From NCBI GenBank assembly GCA_963977005.1, contig CAXBMQ010000021.1, forward strand, positions 16,321 through 80,320: a stretch of DNA of 64,000 nt. Reading direction: 5' to 3'. This stretch comes from CAXBCP01 sp963977005 (GTDB lineage Bacteria; Pseudomonadota; Alphaproteobacteria; MPNO01; UBA830). Both the position numbers and the translations under genes were made by a program. Positions 50,061 through 58,564 of this stretch are shown here, in pieces. Below the pieces are notes generated by a model. It made no database searches and was not told the DNA's origin. It saw only the letters and a program-made list of their open reading frames with translations. Numbering within the stretch: the stretch's first letter is position 1; every line of letters begins with the position of its first letter.

Positions 50061-51713
50061 GTGGATAATATTCTAGATACCTTCAAGAGCCTGGGAACCG
50101 CCCGGCTGGCAGCGATCGGCGCAGTTGCGATCGGCCTGATCATCTTTTTCGTCTTCCTCACATCCCGCCTCGGTGGCACCGACATGACTTTGCTCTTCGG
50201 TGAACTGGAACGCACGGATAGCAGCAAGATCGTCTCGAAGCTCGAAACCCAGAACATTCCATACGAATTACGCGGTGAAGGGCAACAGATATTCGTGCCG
50301 TCCCAGATGGTACTGCGTCTGCGAATGCAGATGGCGGAGGAAGGCCTCCCGACCGGCGGTTCGGTAGGCTACGAAATTTTCGATAAATCCGATTCCCTCG
50401 GGACAACCAATTTTGTCCAGAACGTCAACCTGTTGCGGGCGCTCGAGGGCGAACTTGCACGAACGATCCGGTCCATCGGCAGCGTCGACGAAGCTCGCGT
50501 CCACCTCGTGATGCCCAAAAGGGAACTGTTCAGCAGACGGGAGCAAAAACCCAGCGCATCCGTCGTGATCAAGTCGCGCGGCGCAGGAAAACTCAGCAAA
50601 GCCCAGGTCATGGCGATCCAGCACCTGGTCGCAGCAGCCGTTCCGCGTCTGGAGCCCGACAGAATATCGATCATCGATTCACGCGGACGCCTGCTTGCCC
50701 GGGCGGGCGGCGAGGGCGACGACGATGCCGGCTTTGCCTCTACGTCCGATGAACTTCGACGCGCCCACGAAGAACGGGTGACGCGGCAGATCGAACAACT
50801 TGTCGAACAATCTGTCGGGATTGGCAAAGTCCGCGCGCAGGTATCCGCAGAGATGGATTTCGACCGGGTCACCACGAACATCGAACAATACGATCCGGAC
50901 GGTCAGGTTGTCCGGTCTACTCAGACTGTCGAGGAAAACGCCCAAAGCAACGACAAGGATGGCCAGAACGCCGTAACCGTCGCCAACAACCTGCCCGATG
51001 CACAGCAGAATGCCGGTGGCGCCGGCAGCGCGAGCCAGTCGAACCGGACCGAAGAAACCGTTAACTATGAAATCACCCGGACTGTCAAAAACCACGTTCA
51101 TGAAACCGGGAGCATCCGCCGTATATCCGTCGCGCTCCTGGTTGACGGCACCTATACGACCAACGAAGAGGGAAACCGGGTATACGCGGAACGCAGCCAG
51201 GAGGAACTCGAGAAGATCGAGAAACTGGTCAAGTCCGGTATCGGGTTCAATGAAAAACGGGGCGACACGGTCGAGGTCATCGGCATGCGGTTTCGCGCGC
51301 TCGACGGCCAGGACCTTAATACCAAGCTGCCGCTTTTCGGTCTGACAAAGTCCGACCTGTTCCGGATCGCCGAAATATTCGTTCTAGCAATCGTCGGCAT
51401 TCTCGTGATTCTCCTGGTCGTACGGCCACTCGTCGCCCGCTCGCTCGACGCACTGCCGAGCGCTCTGGACGCCGCGAAGGAACAGGCATTGCTCGCCGAC
51501 CAGAGCGAAGACGCCCCTGCCCTCTCGGGACCCGCGGGTACCGGAGTCAGCGGCTCGCTAGATGACGAGGAGGATGAGGATCAACTCATCAATCTGGACC
51601 AGGTCGACGGACGCGTAAAGGCATCGACGCTGAAGAAGATTTCGGAAATCGTCGAGCGCCACCCGGAAGAAACCGTCGGGATACTGCGCCAGTGGATGTA
51701 CCAGGAATCATAG
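50061..51713 (+). CDS. fliF: Flagellar MS-ring protein FliF
   Basis: A 550-residue protein starting at GTG. It has two membrane helices (about residues 17-40 and 430-455), periplasmic ring-building domains (MTLLFGELERTDSSKIVSKL, AEEGLPTGGSVGYEIFDKSD, VNLLRALEGELARTIRSI) and a C-terminal cytoplasmic FliG-binding tail (GRVKASTLKKISEIVERHPE). It nucleates the basal body. First gene of the long fliF-fliG-fliH-fliN-motA-flbD-flhA operon. Confidence 0.96.
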   Translation: MDNILDTFKSLGTARLAAIGAVAIGLIIFFVFLTSRLGGTDMTLLFGELERTDSSKIVSKLETQNIPYELRGEGQQIFVPSQMVLRLRMQMAEEGLPTGGSVGYEIFDKSDSLGTTNFVQNVNLLRALEGELARTIRSIGSVDEARVHLVMPKRELFSRREQKPSASVVIKSRGAGKLSKAQVMAIQHLVAAAVPRLEPDRISIIDSRGRLLARAGGEGDDDAGFASTSDELRRAHEERVTRQIEQLVEQSVGIGKVRAQVSAEMDFDRVTTNIEQYDPDGQVVRSTQTVEENAQSNDKDGQNAVTVANNLPDAQQNAGGAGSASQSNRTEETVNYEITRTVKNHVHETGSIRRISVALLVDGTYTTNEEGNRVYAERSQEELEKIEKLVKSGIGFNEKRGDTVEVIGMRFRALDGQDLNTKLPLFGLTKSDLFRIAEIFVLAIVGILVILLVVRPLVARSLDALPSALDAAKEQALLADQSEDAPALSGPAGTGVSGSLDDEEDEDQLINLDQVDGRVKASTLKKISEIVERHPEETVGILRQWMYQES

Positions 51714-51727
51714 GCAGGTAGGGCAAG

Positions 51728-52744
51728 ATGGCACAACGTGAAGATTTCCGGGGACTGACGGGGCCGCAAAAGGCAGCGATCCTGATTCTGTCCGTGTCCG
51801 AAGAAAGCGCGATGAAACTGTTCGCGCTGATGGACGACGAAGAAATCAAGGAAATGTCACAGTCCATGGCAGCCCTTGGACGCGTTGATTCCGAAATGGT
51901 TGAACGCCTGTTCGTCGAGTTCGCCGATCAGGTCTCCTCGACCGGCTCCCTGCATGGCTCCTACGAGACGACCGAACGCCTCCTGATGAAGGCCATGCCG
52001 GGCGACCGCGTCGAGCAGATCATGGAAGAAATTCGCGGGCCCGCAGGCCGCACCATGTGGGACAAGCTCGGCAACGTCTCCGAAGAGGTTCTGGCAAGCT
52101 ATCTGAAAAACGAATACCCGCAGACCGTGGCGGTTGTGCTGTCCAAAATACGGCCCGATCACGCCGCACGTGTGCTCGAACTTCTCCCCGACGATTTCGC
52201 CATGGAAGTGGTGACCCGGATGCTCCGGATGGAAGTGGTGCAGAAAGAAATTCTCGACGGTGTCGAGAAAACCCTGCGGTCTGAATTCATGAGCAATTTG
52301 GCGCGCACCAATCGCCGTGATGCGCACGAAATGATGGCCGAAATCTTCAATAACCTGGACCGTTCCAATGAAGCCCGCTTCATCTCATCTCTCGAAGAAC
52401 TGAACCGCGACGCAGCGGAACGCATCAAGGCGCTGATGTTCACCTTCGAAGACCTGATCAAGCTCGATACCAGCGGCGTCCAGACAATGCTGAGAGTAGC
52501 AGACAAGGAAAAACTCGGCGTCGCTCTGAAAGGCGCATCCGAAGAACTCCGCGACCTGTTCTTCTCCAACATGTCCGAACGGGCCGCCAAGATCCTGCGA
52601 GAAGACATGGAAGCGATGGGGCCTGTCCGTCTCAAAGACGTCGACGAGGCGCAGATGTACCTCGTCAACCAGGCGAAAGAACTGTCAGCCAAGGGCGAAA
52701 TCGTTATCGCCGAAGGCGGCGGTGAAGATCAGCTGGTTTACTGA
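51728..52744 (+). CDS. fliG: Flagellar motor switch protein FliG
   Basis: A 338-residue C-ring protein of standard length, with FRGLTGPQKAAILILSVSEE at the N-terminus, the middle EHPQT-like segment (NEYPQTVAVVLSKIRPDHAA) and the charged torque helix region (DLFFSNMSERAAKILREDME). It links FliF to FliM and contacts the stator MotA loop. It follows fliF by 14 bases. Confidence 0.97.
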   Translation: MAQREDFRGLTGPQKAAILILSVSEESAMKLFALMDDEEIKEMSQSMAALGRVDSEMVERLFVEFADQVSSTGSLHGSYETTERLLMKAMPGDRVEQIMEEIRGPAGRTMWDKLGNVSEEVLASYLKNEYPQTVAVVLSKIRPDHAARVLELLPDDFAMEVVTRMLRMEVVQKEILDGVEKTLRSEFMSNLARTNRRDAHEMMAEIFNNLDRSNEARFISSLEELNRDAAERIKALMFTFEDLIKLDTSGVQTMLRVADKEKLGVALKGASEELRDLFFSNMSERAAKILREDMEAMGPVRLKDVDEAQMYLVNQAKELSAKGEIVIAEGGGEDQLVY

Positions 52745-52763
52745 CGGGAGCCGGATAATTCAT

Positions 52764-53501
52764 ATGGAAACCTCACAGAAATTCCTGTTCGAAGACTGTT
52801 TCGACCTTGCGACACCGTTCGAGGCCGAGGTCGAGGAAGAAGAAAACGCAGAACCTCCGCCGCCGACGTTCAGCGAGGAAGAGATCGCCCTCGCGCGCGC
52901 GCAGGGCTTCGCGGAAGGCAGGACCGAAGGCATTGCCGAAATGCAGGCCTCGCTCGATAACCGCGTCGCGGATCTCGTCGACGCGATGGTCGAGAAACTC
53001 CGCCAACTCGACACCGCGCAGGCCGAAGCTGCGCAGGCAGCCGAATTTCGACTGATGGGGCTTGCCGGCGCCATTGCAAGAAGGGTCGTGCCGCCGATCG
53101 TGCGGGACACGGCCCAGGCGTCCGTGGAAGAGGTCATTCGCGAATGTCTACCCAAATTGATGGCCGAACCCCGCGTGGTTATCCGTATCCATCCGACACT
53201 GATGGATCAGCTTCGCGATAAAATCGACACGCTCGCGGCGAAAAGCGGGTTTGCCGGCGACATTATCCTGCTTCCCGATGATGATTTCGCGGAAGCCGAC
53301 TGCCTGGTCGAATGGGCGGATGGCGGAGCGGAAAAATCCACCACGGACCTGTGGGCCGGCATCGACACGATAATCGATACCTATCTCGACACCCCGACGC
53401 CGACCAGCGGCGACGAAACACCAAACACTCAGCCCGACCCGGAGCCGCAGACAACCGCGGCAACCGGAACGGAAATTCCCGAGGAGAACCTGAATGGCTG
53501 A
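52764..53501 (+). CDS. fliH: Flagellar assembly protein FliH-like
   Basis: A 245-residue acidic protein with a Glu-rich N-terminus, a helix with spaced small residues (ARAQGFAEGRTEGIAEMQAS, the GxxxG-like FliH repeat region) and a C-terminal domain (RVVIRIHPTLMDQLRDKIDT, GDIILLPDDDFAEADCLVEW) typical of the FliH/YscL fold. It regulates the export ATPase FliI, which is not encoded in this window. It corresponds to FlbE of Caulobacter by position. The end overlaps fliN by 8 bases. Confidence 0.87.
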   Translation: METSQKFLFEDCFDLATPFEAEVEEEENAEPPPPTFSEEEIALARAQGFAEGRTEGIAEMQASLDNRVADLVDAMVEKLRQLDTAQAEAAQAAEFRLMGLAGAIARRVVPPIVRDTAQASVEEVIRECLPKLMAEPRVVIRIHPTLMDQLRDKIDTLAAKSGFAGDIILLPDDDFAEADCLVEWADGGAEKSTTDLWAGIDTIIDTYLDTPTPTSGDETPNTQPDPEPQTTAATGTEIPEENLNG

Positions 53502-53985
53502 CAACGAAGAAACCGATGTGCCGGAAGACGGCACGGTAACCCCCGAGACGGCAGCCGATGCGGCTGCGGACGGGGCGGATGAGGCGGCCGTTGGCGGCGA
53601 AGGGTCCGGTGACGGCAGTGACGATGGCGGCAATATCGATTTCGACGAACTCGGCGAAGCCGGCGCAGTCGCATCGAACGAGGACAGCGATAACGAATTG
53701 CTGGCCCAGGAAGACCCCCCGGACATCACCCGCACCGCGCGGGATCTCGATGCCGTCTACGATATTCCTGTACAGCTGTCGGCTGTTCTCGGCCGCGCAA
53801 ATATGCAGGTCAGCCAGTTGCTTAAACTGGGCCGTGGTGCTGTCGTCGAACTGGATCGCAAGGTAGGCGAAGCGATCGATATCTACGTGAACAACCGTCT
53901 TGTCGCACGCGGCGAAGTGGTTGTCGTCGAAGAACGGCTCGGCATCACGATGACGGAAATCATCAAGTCAGATCGCACGAACTGA
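53494..53985 (+). CDS. fliN: Flagellar motor switch protein FliN
   Basis: A 163-residue protein: an acidic Ala/Gly/Asp-rich N-terminal extension of about 80 residues followed by the SpoA domain (YDIPVQLSAVLGRANMQVSQ, LLKLGRGAVVELDRKVGEAI, DIYVNNRLVARGEVVVVEER). FliN builds the base of the C-ring with FliM. The start overlaps the fliH end. Confidence 0.96.
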   Translation: MADNEETDVPEDGTVTPETAADAAADGADEAAVGGEGSGDGSDDGGNIDFDELGEAGAVASNEDSDNELLAQEDPPDITRTARDLDAVYDIPVQLSAVLGRANMQVSQLLKLGRGAVVELDRKVGEAIDIYVNNRLVARGEVVVVEERLGITMTEIIKSDRTN

Positions 53986-54003
53986 CCGGGAAGGCAGGCT
54001 GTC

Positions 54004-54840
54004 ATGGCGCGGACGCAATTCAGTAATTCCTATGTTGCCGGCGAGGTCCTCGAAGGCCGGCAACGCCGGCGGATCGACCCTGCTACGCTTCTGGGGCTTT
54101 TTGCGGCTTTCGGGCTGGTTGCGCTTGCCATGGCGATCGGAGGCTCGCCGGAATCCTTTCTCGACGCGCCCGCTCTGTTGATCGTCCTTGGCGGTACGTT
54201 CGGCGTCACCATTATTTCGTATTCGCTGCAGGATGTTCTCCGCACCCAGCCGATAATCGCCAAGACACTCTTGCGTTCCGCTGCCCGGCCGGAAATGACC
54301 GCGCAGAAGATGATCGAAATTGCCATGCAGGCTCGCCAGAACGGACCGCTTGCCATCGAAGATGCGGTCAACCGGGAAATCGGCAATCCGTTCGGCCGGC
54401 GCGCGCTGCAGATGGTCGTCGACGGACAGACGCCGGAAGATATCGAAATCGTCCTGAAGCGCGAAATCGACGAGATGACCTATCGCCACTACAACGGCGC
54501 GGGAATTCTGCGCAAGGCCGCGGAAACCGCGCCCGCCATGGGACTGATCGGGACATTGATCGGGCTGGTCCAGATGCTCGGCAACCTCGATGATCCGGCG
54601 ACGATCGGCCCCAATATGGCCATCGCCCTGCTCACCACATTCTATGGTGCCGTGCTGTCGAGCATGCTGTTCGCACCGCTGGCATCGAAACTTGAAATGA
54701 ATTCCGAAAAGGAAGCGCTTAACGCGCGCATGTACATGATCGCCGCCACATCGATCGGCAGGCAGGAAAACCCGCGACGACTGGAAGCCATGATGAATGC
54801 GCTTCTGCCGCCGGCCAATCGTATTTCAACGTTCGCCTGA
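54004..54840 (+). CDS. motA: Flagellar stator protein MotA/PomA type
   Basis: A 278-residue stator subunit with four membrane helices, an N-terminal extension of about 28 residues, the proton/sodium pore helix segment APAMGLIGTLIGLVQMLGNL and cytoplasmic torque loop region (RPEMTAQKMIEIAMQARQNG, EIVLKREIDEMTYRHYNGAG). The shape is closer to PomA than to enteric MotA. It is placed inside the fliF operon, 40 kb away from the motB pair, so the stator halves are under different transcripts. Confidence 0.94.
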   Translation: MARTQFSNSYVAGEVLEGRQRRRIDPATLLGLFAAFGLVALAMAIGGSPESFLDAPALLIVLGGTFGVTIISYSLQDVLRTQPIIAKTLLRSAARPEMTAQKMIEIAMQARQNGPLAIEDAVNREIGNPFGRRALQMVVDGQTPEDIEIVLKREIDEMTYRHYNGAGILRKAAETAPAMGLIGTLIGLVQMLGNLDDPATIGPNMAIALLTTFYGAVLSSMLFAPLASKLEMNSEKEALNARMYMIAATSIGRQENPRRLEAMMNALLPPANRISTFA

Positions 54841-54865
54841 TCGACCGGGCAAGGAGAAAAACAAG

Positions 54866-56263
54866 ATGCGACTTCTAATTGTTGGTTCGTTAAACGGACA
54901 GATCGGCGCTGCCAGCCAGATTGCCATGGCACGCGGCGCTACGGTCGCACACGTTGACGACATCGAAAGCGCCCTGCACTCGCTGCGCTCCGGCCAGGGC
55001 GCCGATCTTGTCATGGCCGACATCAAGCTCGATATCAAACACCTTGTCGACAGCCTGACGCTGGAACGGATCAGCGTTCCGGTGATCGGTTGCGGGATCG
55101 GGAACGATACGGAATCCGCCGTGCGCGCGATCAACGCGGGCGCCAAGGAATATGTTCCGCTTCCTCCGGACGCGAACATGATCGCGGCAGTCCTGGAAGC
55201 GGTTACCGAGGAATCCAGTGCCATCGTGTTCCGCGACCCGGCGATGGACAACCTTCTAAAACTCGCCGACCAGGTCGCAGGAAGCGACGCGAGCATTCTG
55301 ATCACCGGCGAAAGCGGTACGGGTAAGGAATTGCTTGCACGCTACGTCCATCAGAAAAGCAAGCGTTCCAAGGAACAGTTTATTTCCGTGAACTGCGCGG
55401 CGATTCCTGAAAACCTGCTGGAATCCGAACTCTTCGGCCATGAGAAAGGCGCATTTACAGGAGCCGTCGCCCGACGTGTCGGCAAATTCGAAGAAGCGAA
55501 TGGCGGCACGCTGCTTCTCGACGAAATCAGCGAGATGGACCCACGTCTCCAGGCCAAGCTTTTGCGCGCGGTACAGGAACGCGAAATCGATCGCGTCGGC
55601 GGAACGACCCCTATCAAGGTGGATATCCGTCTGCTCGCGACGTCCAACCGCGACCTTGAAGCAGAGGTCCGCAAGGGAAATTTCCGGGAAGACCTGCTGT
55701 TTCGTCTGAACGTCATCAGCCTCCAGATCCCGTCATTGCGGGACCGGCCAGCCGATGTCCAGATGCTGGCCTCCCACTTCATCCGAAAATATTCGGAAGC
55801 CAATGACGTCGCGGCCCGCCCGCTTAGCGAGCAGGCCCTCGAAAAACTGCGCTCCCACACATGGCGCGGGAATGTGCGGGAACTGGAGAACACCATGCAC
55901 CGGGCGGTTTTGCTCGAGACCGGCGAGGTTATCGGCCCCGAAGCCATCATGCTTGCCGGATCGACAGCCCCCAACGGTCCCGCCGGTGAGGCACAAAGTG
56001 CGCCGATCTCCGGCGAGGCCGAGACACCCGATGGCGCGGATGCAGACGATGCAGCATCGGTCCGGCTTCTGGTCGGACGCACTGTCGCTGATGTCGAACG
56101 CGACCTGATTGTCGACACGCTATACCATTGCCTGGGCAACCGGACACATGCCGCCAATATTCTCGGCATTTCGATCCGCACCCTGCGCAACAAACTGAAG
56201 CAATACACCGAAGACGGCGTCGCCATTCCGATCCCCGGCGAAATCAATCGTGCGGCGTACTAG
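54866..56263 (+). CDS. flbD: Sigma-54-dependent flagellar activator FlbD
   Basis: A 465-residue activator from the ATG at 54866 (AAGGAG upstream). The N-terminal receiver-like domain is degenerate: the acidic pair is replaced (LLIVGSLNG) and the usual Lys-Pro is LeuProPro, although Asp52 remains. The AAA+ domain has Walker A GESGTGKELL, the sigma-54 contact loop GAFTGA and Walker B LLLDEI. A Fis-type helix-turn-helix ends it (HAANILGISIRTLRNKLKQY). In Caulobacter FlbD, guided by FliX, activates late and represses early flagellar promoters; fliX is at 22859. Confidence 0.94.
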   Translation: MRLLIVGSLNGQIGAASQIAMARGATVAHVDDIESALHSLRSGQGADLVMADIKLDIKHLVDSLTLERISVPVIGCGIGNDTESAVRAINAGAKEYVPLPPDANMIAAVLEAVTEESSAIVFRDPAMDNLLKLADQVAGSDASILITGESGTGKELLARYVHQKSKRSKEQFISVNCAAIPENLLESELFGHEKGAFTGAVARRVGKFEEANGGTLLLDEISEMDPRLQAKLLRAVQEREIDRVGGTTPIKVDIRLLATSNRDLEAEVRKGNFREDLLFRLNVISLQIPSLRDRPADVQMLASHFIRKYSEANDVAARPLSEQALEKLRSHTWRGNVRELENTMHRAVLLETGEVIGPEAIMLAGSTAPNGPAGEAQSAPISGEAETPDGADADDAASVRLLVGRTVADVERDLIVDTLYHCLGNRTHAANILGISIRTLRNKLKQYTEDGVAIPIPGEINRAAY

Positions 56264-56285
56264 GCCATTCCGGAGAAACTGACAG

Positions 56286-58481
56286 ATGGCTGACGCAGCA
56301 GCCGACACCGGCCCCGCGCCGGCATCCGGCGGCACAGATGGTGACGGCGCAGCGGGTGGCGTCGCGCCCGTAACGATCGACGGAACGGCGAGTCCCGCCG
56401 GATTTTCCGCATCGTCGCTGAAATTCAATCCGATCGCCGCCATATCCAAACGCGGCGACATCGCCCTCGCGCTTGGCCTGATGTGCATACTCGCCGTGCT
56501 CATCATGCCGATGCCGCGCTGGATGCTCGACTTCGCACTGGCGTTGTCGATTACGTTTTCCGTCCTGATTCTGATGACTGTGATGTTCATCAACCGGGCG
56601 CTCGATTTCAGTTCTTTCCCGACGATCCTGCTATTGGCAACCGTCCTGCGATTGTCGCTCAACCTGGCATCGACACGGCTGATCCTCGCAAACGGCCACG
56701 AAGGCACCGCCGCGGCAGGCTCGGTCATCGAGGCCTTTGGCGGTTTCGTGATGGGCGGCAATTTCGTCATCGGGATTATCGTCTTTGCGATCCTCGTCCT
56801 GGTCAATTTCGTTGTCATTACCAAGGGCTCGGGCCGTATCGCCGAAGTTGCGGCGCGGTTCTCCCTCGACGCGATGCCGGGCAAACAGATGGCAATCGAT
56901 GCCGATCTGTCTGCAGGGCTTATCGACGAAAACACCGCCCGAACGCGGCGCAAGGAACTTGAGGACGAGAGCAATTTCTTCGGTTCGATGGACGGTGCGG
57001 CGAAATTCGTCCGCGGCGATGCGATAGCCGGCCTTATCATCACGCTGATCAACGTTGTCGGCGGCATCATCATCGGCGTCGCCCAGAACGGCATGTCGCT
57101 GGGCGACGCATCCCAGGCCTATACGATGCTGACCGTGGGCGACGGTCTGGTGAGCCAGATCCCGGCGCTGATCGTTTCGACCGCCGCCGGCATGCTGGTG
57201 TCGAAATCCGCTTCGGTCGGATCCGCCGACAAGGCAGTGTTTGGGCAGCTCGGCGGCTATCCCAGCGCGCTTGGCCTCAGTTCCTTCCTGATGGCCGGTC
57301 TCGCCATGCTGCCCGGTATACCCATGGTACCGTTCCTCGGCATCGCCATAATCGCCGGCGGCCTCGCCTATATGGTAGGCAAGAAGCAGGCCCGTGCCGC
57401 AAACGATATCGCGGAGGCAGACGTCAGGGACATGCCTCCGCCCGCCGAAGAACCGATTTCATCCGCACTCCAGCTTGACGATATCCGGATCGAACTCGGT
57501 TACGGCCTGCTTGCCATGGTCAACTCCCCGGGAGGCGCCCTCCTGACCGACCAGATCAAGGGATTGCGGCGCCAGCTTGCGAACGAGATCGGATTTGTTA
57601 TGCCGGCCGTGCGGATCCAGGACAACATGCAGCTTCCCGCCAACAGCTATATGATCCACGTCAAGGAAATAGGGGCGGGCGACGGCGAGGTCAGGCCCAA
57701 CAGCCTGCTCGTGATGGACCCGCGAGGCGACAAGATCGAACTCCCCGGCGAGGAAACGGTTGAGCCGACCTTCGGTCTGCCCGCCATGTGGGTGCCGGAA
57801 GGATCGCGGGAAGAGGCGTCCTTCCGAGGCTACACGGTGGTCGATCCGCCGACCGTCATCACCACGCACCTGACCGAAATCATCAAAGACAATGTCGCCG
57901 AGCTGCTGTCCTATTCCGAAACGCAAAAGCTTCTGGACGAGCTCGATGCCGACCAGGGCAAGCTTGTCGAGGACCTGATCCCGAACCAGATATCGGTGGG
58001 CGGCGTTCAGCGTGTCCTCAAAAACCTGCTGCAGGAACGTATCTCGATCCGGGACCTACCGACCATCCTCGAAGGCATCTCGGAGGCCAGCTCGTTTACG
58101 CAGAATCCGGCGATGCTGACCGAACACGTGCGGGCGCGCCTGGCACGCCAGATCAGCCATACGGCAACGAATGAATCCGGATACGTGCCGCTTGTCACGC
58201 TTTCCTCGGACTGGGAACAGTCCTTCGCGGAATCCCTTATCGGACAGGGCGAGGAAGTTCAGCTATCGCTGCCGCCGAGCCGGCTTCAGGAATTCATCGG
58301 GGAGGTCCGCGAAACCTTCGACCGGTTCGCCATGATGGGCGAAACACCTGCCCTGTTGACCAGTCCGGCGCTGCGCCCCTATGTCAGGTCAATCGTGGAG
58401 CGGTTCCGTCCGACAACGATGGTACTGTCCCAGAACGAGATCCATCCTAAAGTTAAGATCAAGACCCTCGGCACCATCTGA
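56286..58481 (+). CDS. flhA: Flagellar export protein FlhA
   Basis: A 731-residue protein with an N-terminal extension of about 45 residues, eight membrane helices (about 55-365) including the FHIPEP-like segment FSLDAMPGKQMAIDADLSAG, and a large cytoplasmic domain ending FRPTTMVLSQNEIHPKVKIK. FlhA is the proton-driven export engine and docks chaperone-substrate complexes. Last gene of the fliF operon. flhF and fliI are not in the window. Confidence 0.97.
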   Translation: MADAAADTGPAPASGGTDGDGAAGGVAPVTIDGTASPAGFSASSLKFNPIAAISKRGDIALALGLMCILAVLIMPMPRWMLDFALALSITFSVLILMTVMFINRALDFSSFPTILLLATVLRLSLNLASTRLILANGHEGTAAAGSVIEAFGGFVMGGNFVIGIIVFAILVLVNFVVITKGSGRIAEVAARFSLDAMPGKQMAIDADLSAGLIDENTARTRRKELEDESNFFGSMDGAAKFVRGDAIAGLIITLINVVGGIIIGVAQNGMSLGDASQAYTMLTVGDGLVSQIPALIVSTAAGMLVSKSASVGSADKAVFGQLGGYPSALGLSSFLMAGLAMLPGIPMVPFLGIAIIAGGLAYMVGKKQARAANDIAEADVRDMPPPAEEPISSALQLDDIRIELGYGLLAMVNSPGGALLTDQIKGLRRQLANEIGFVMPAVRIQDNMQLPANSYMIHVKEIGAGDGEVRPNSLLVMDPRGDKIELPGEETVEPTFGLPAMWVPEGSREEASFRGYTVVDPPTVITTHLTEIIKDNVAELLSYSETQKLLDELDADQGKLVEDLIPNQISVGGVQRVLKNLLQERISIRDLPTILEGISEASSFTQNPAMLTEHVRARLARQISHTATNESGYVPLVTLSSDWEQSFAESLIGQGEEVQLSLPPSRLQEFIGEVRETFDRFAMMGETPALLTSPALRPYVRSIVERFRPTTMVLSQNEIHPKVKIKTLGTI

Positions 58482-58564
58482 GCGGTTCCCGTTCGCCAAT
58501 CGGGCTGTTTTGGGTAAACTCCGTCCCATGAACCGTTCATTTGCCCAGCTCCCTGCCGACGACG

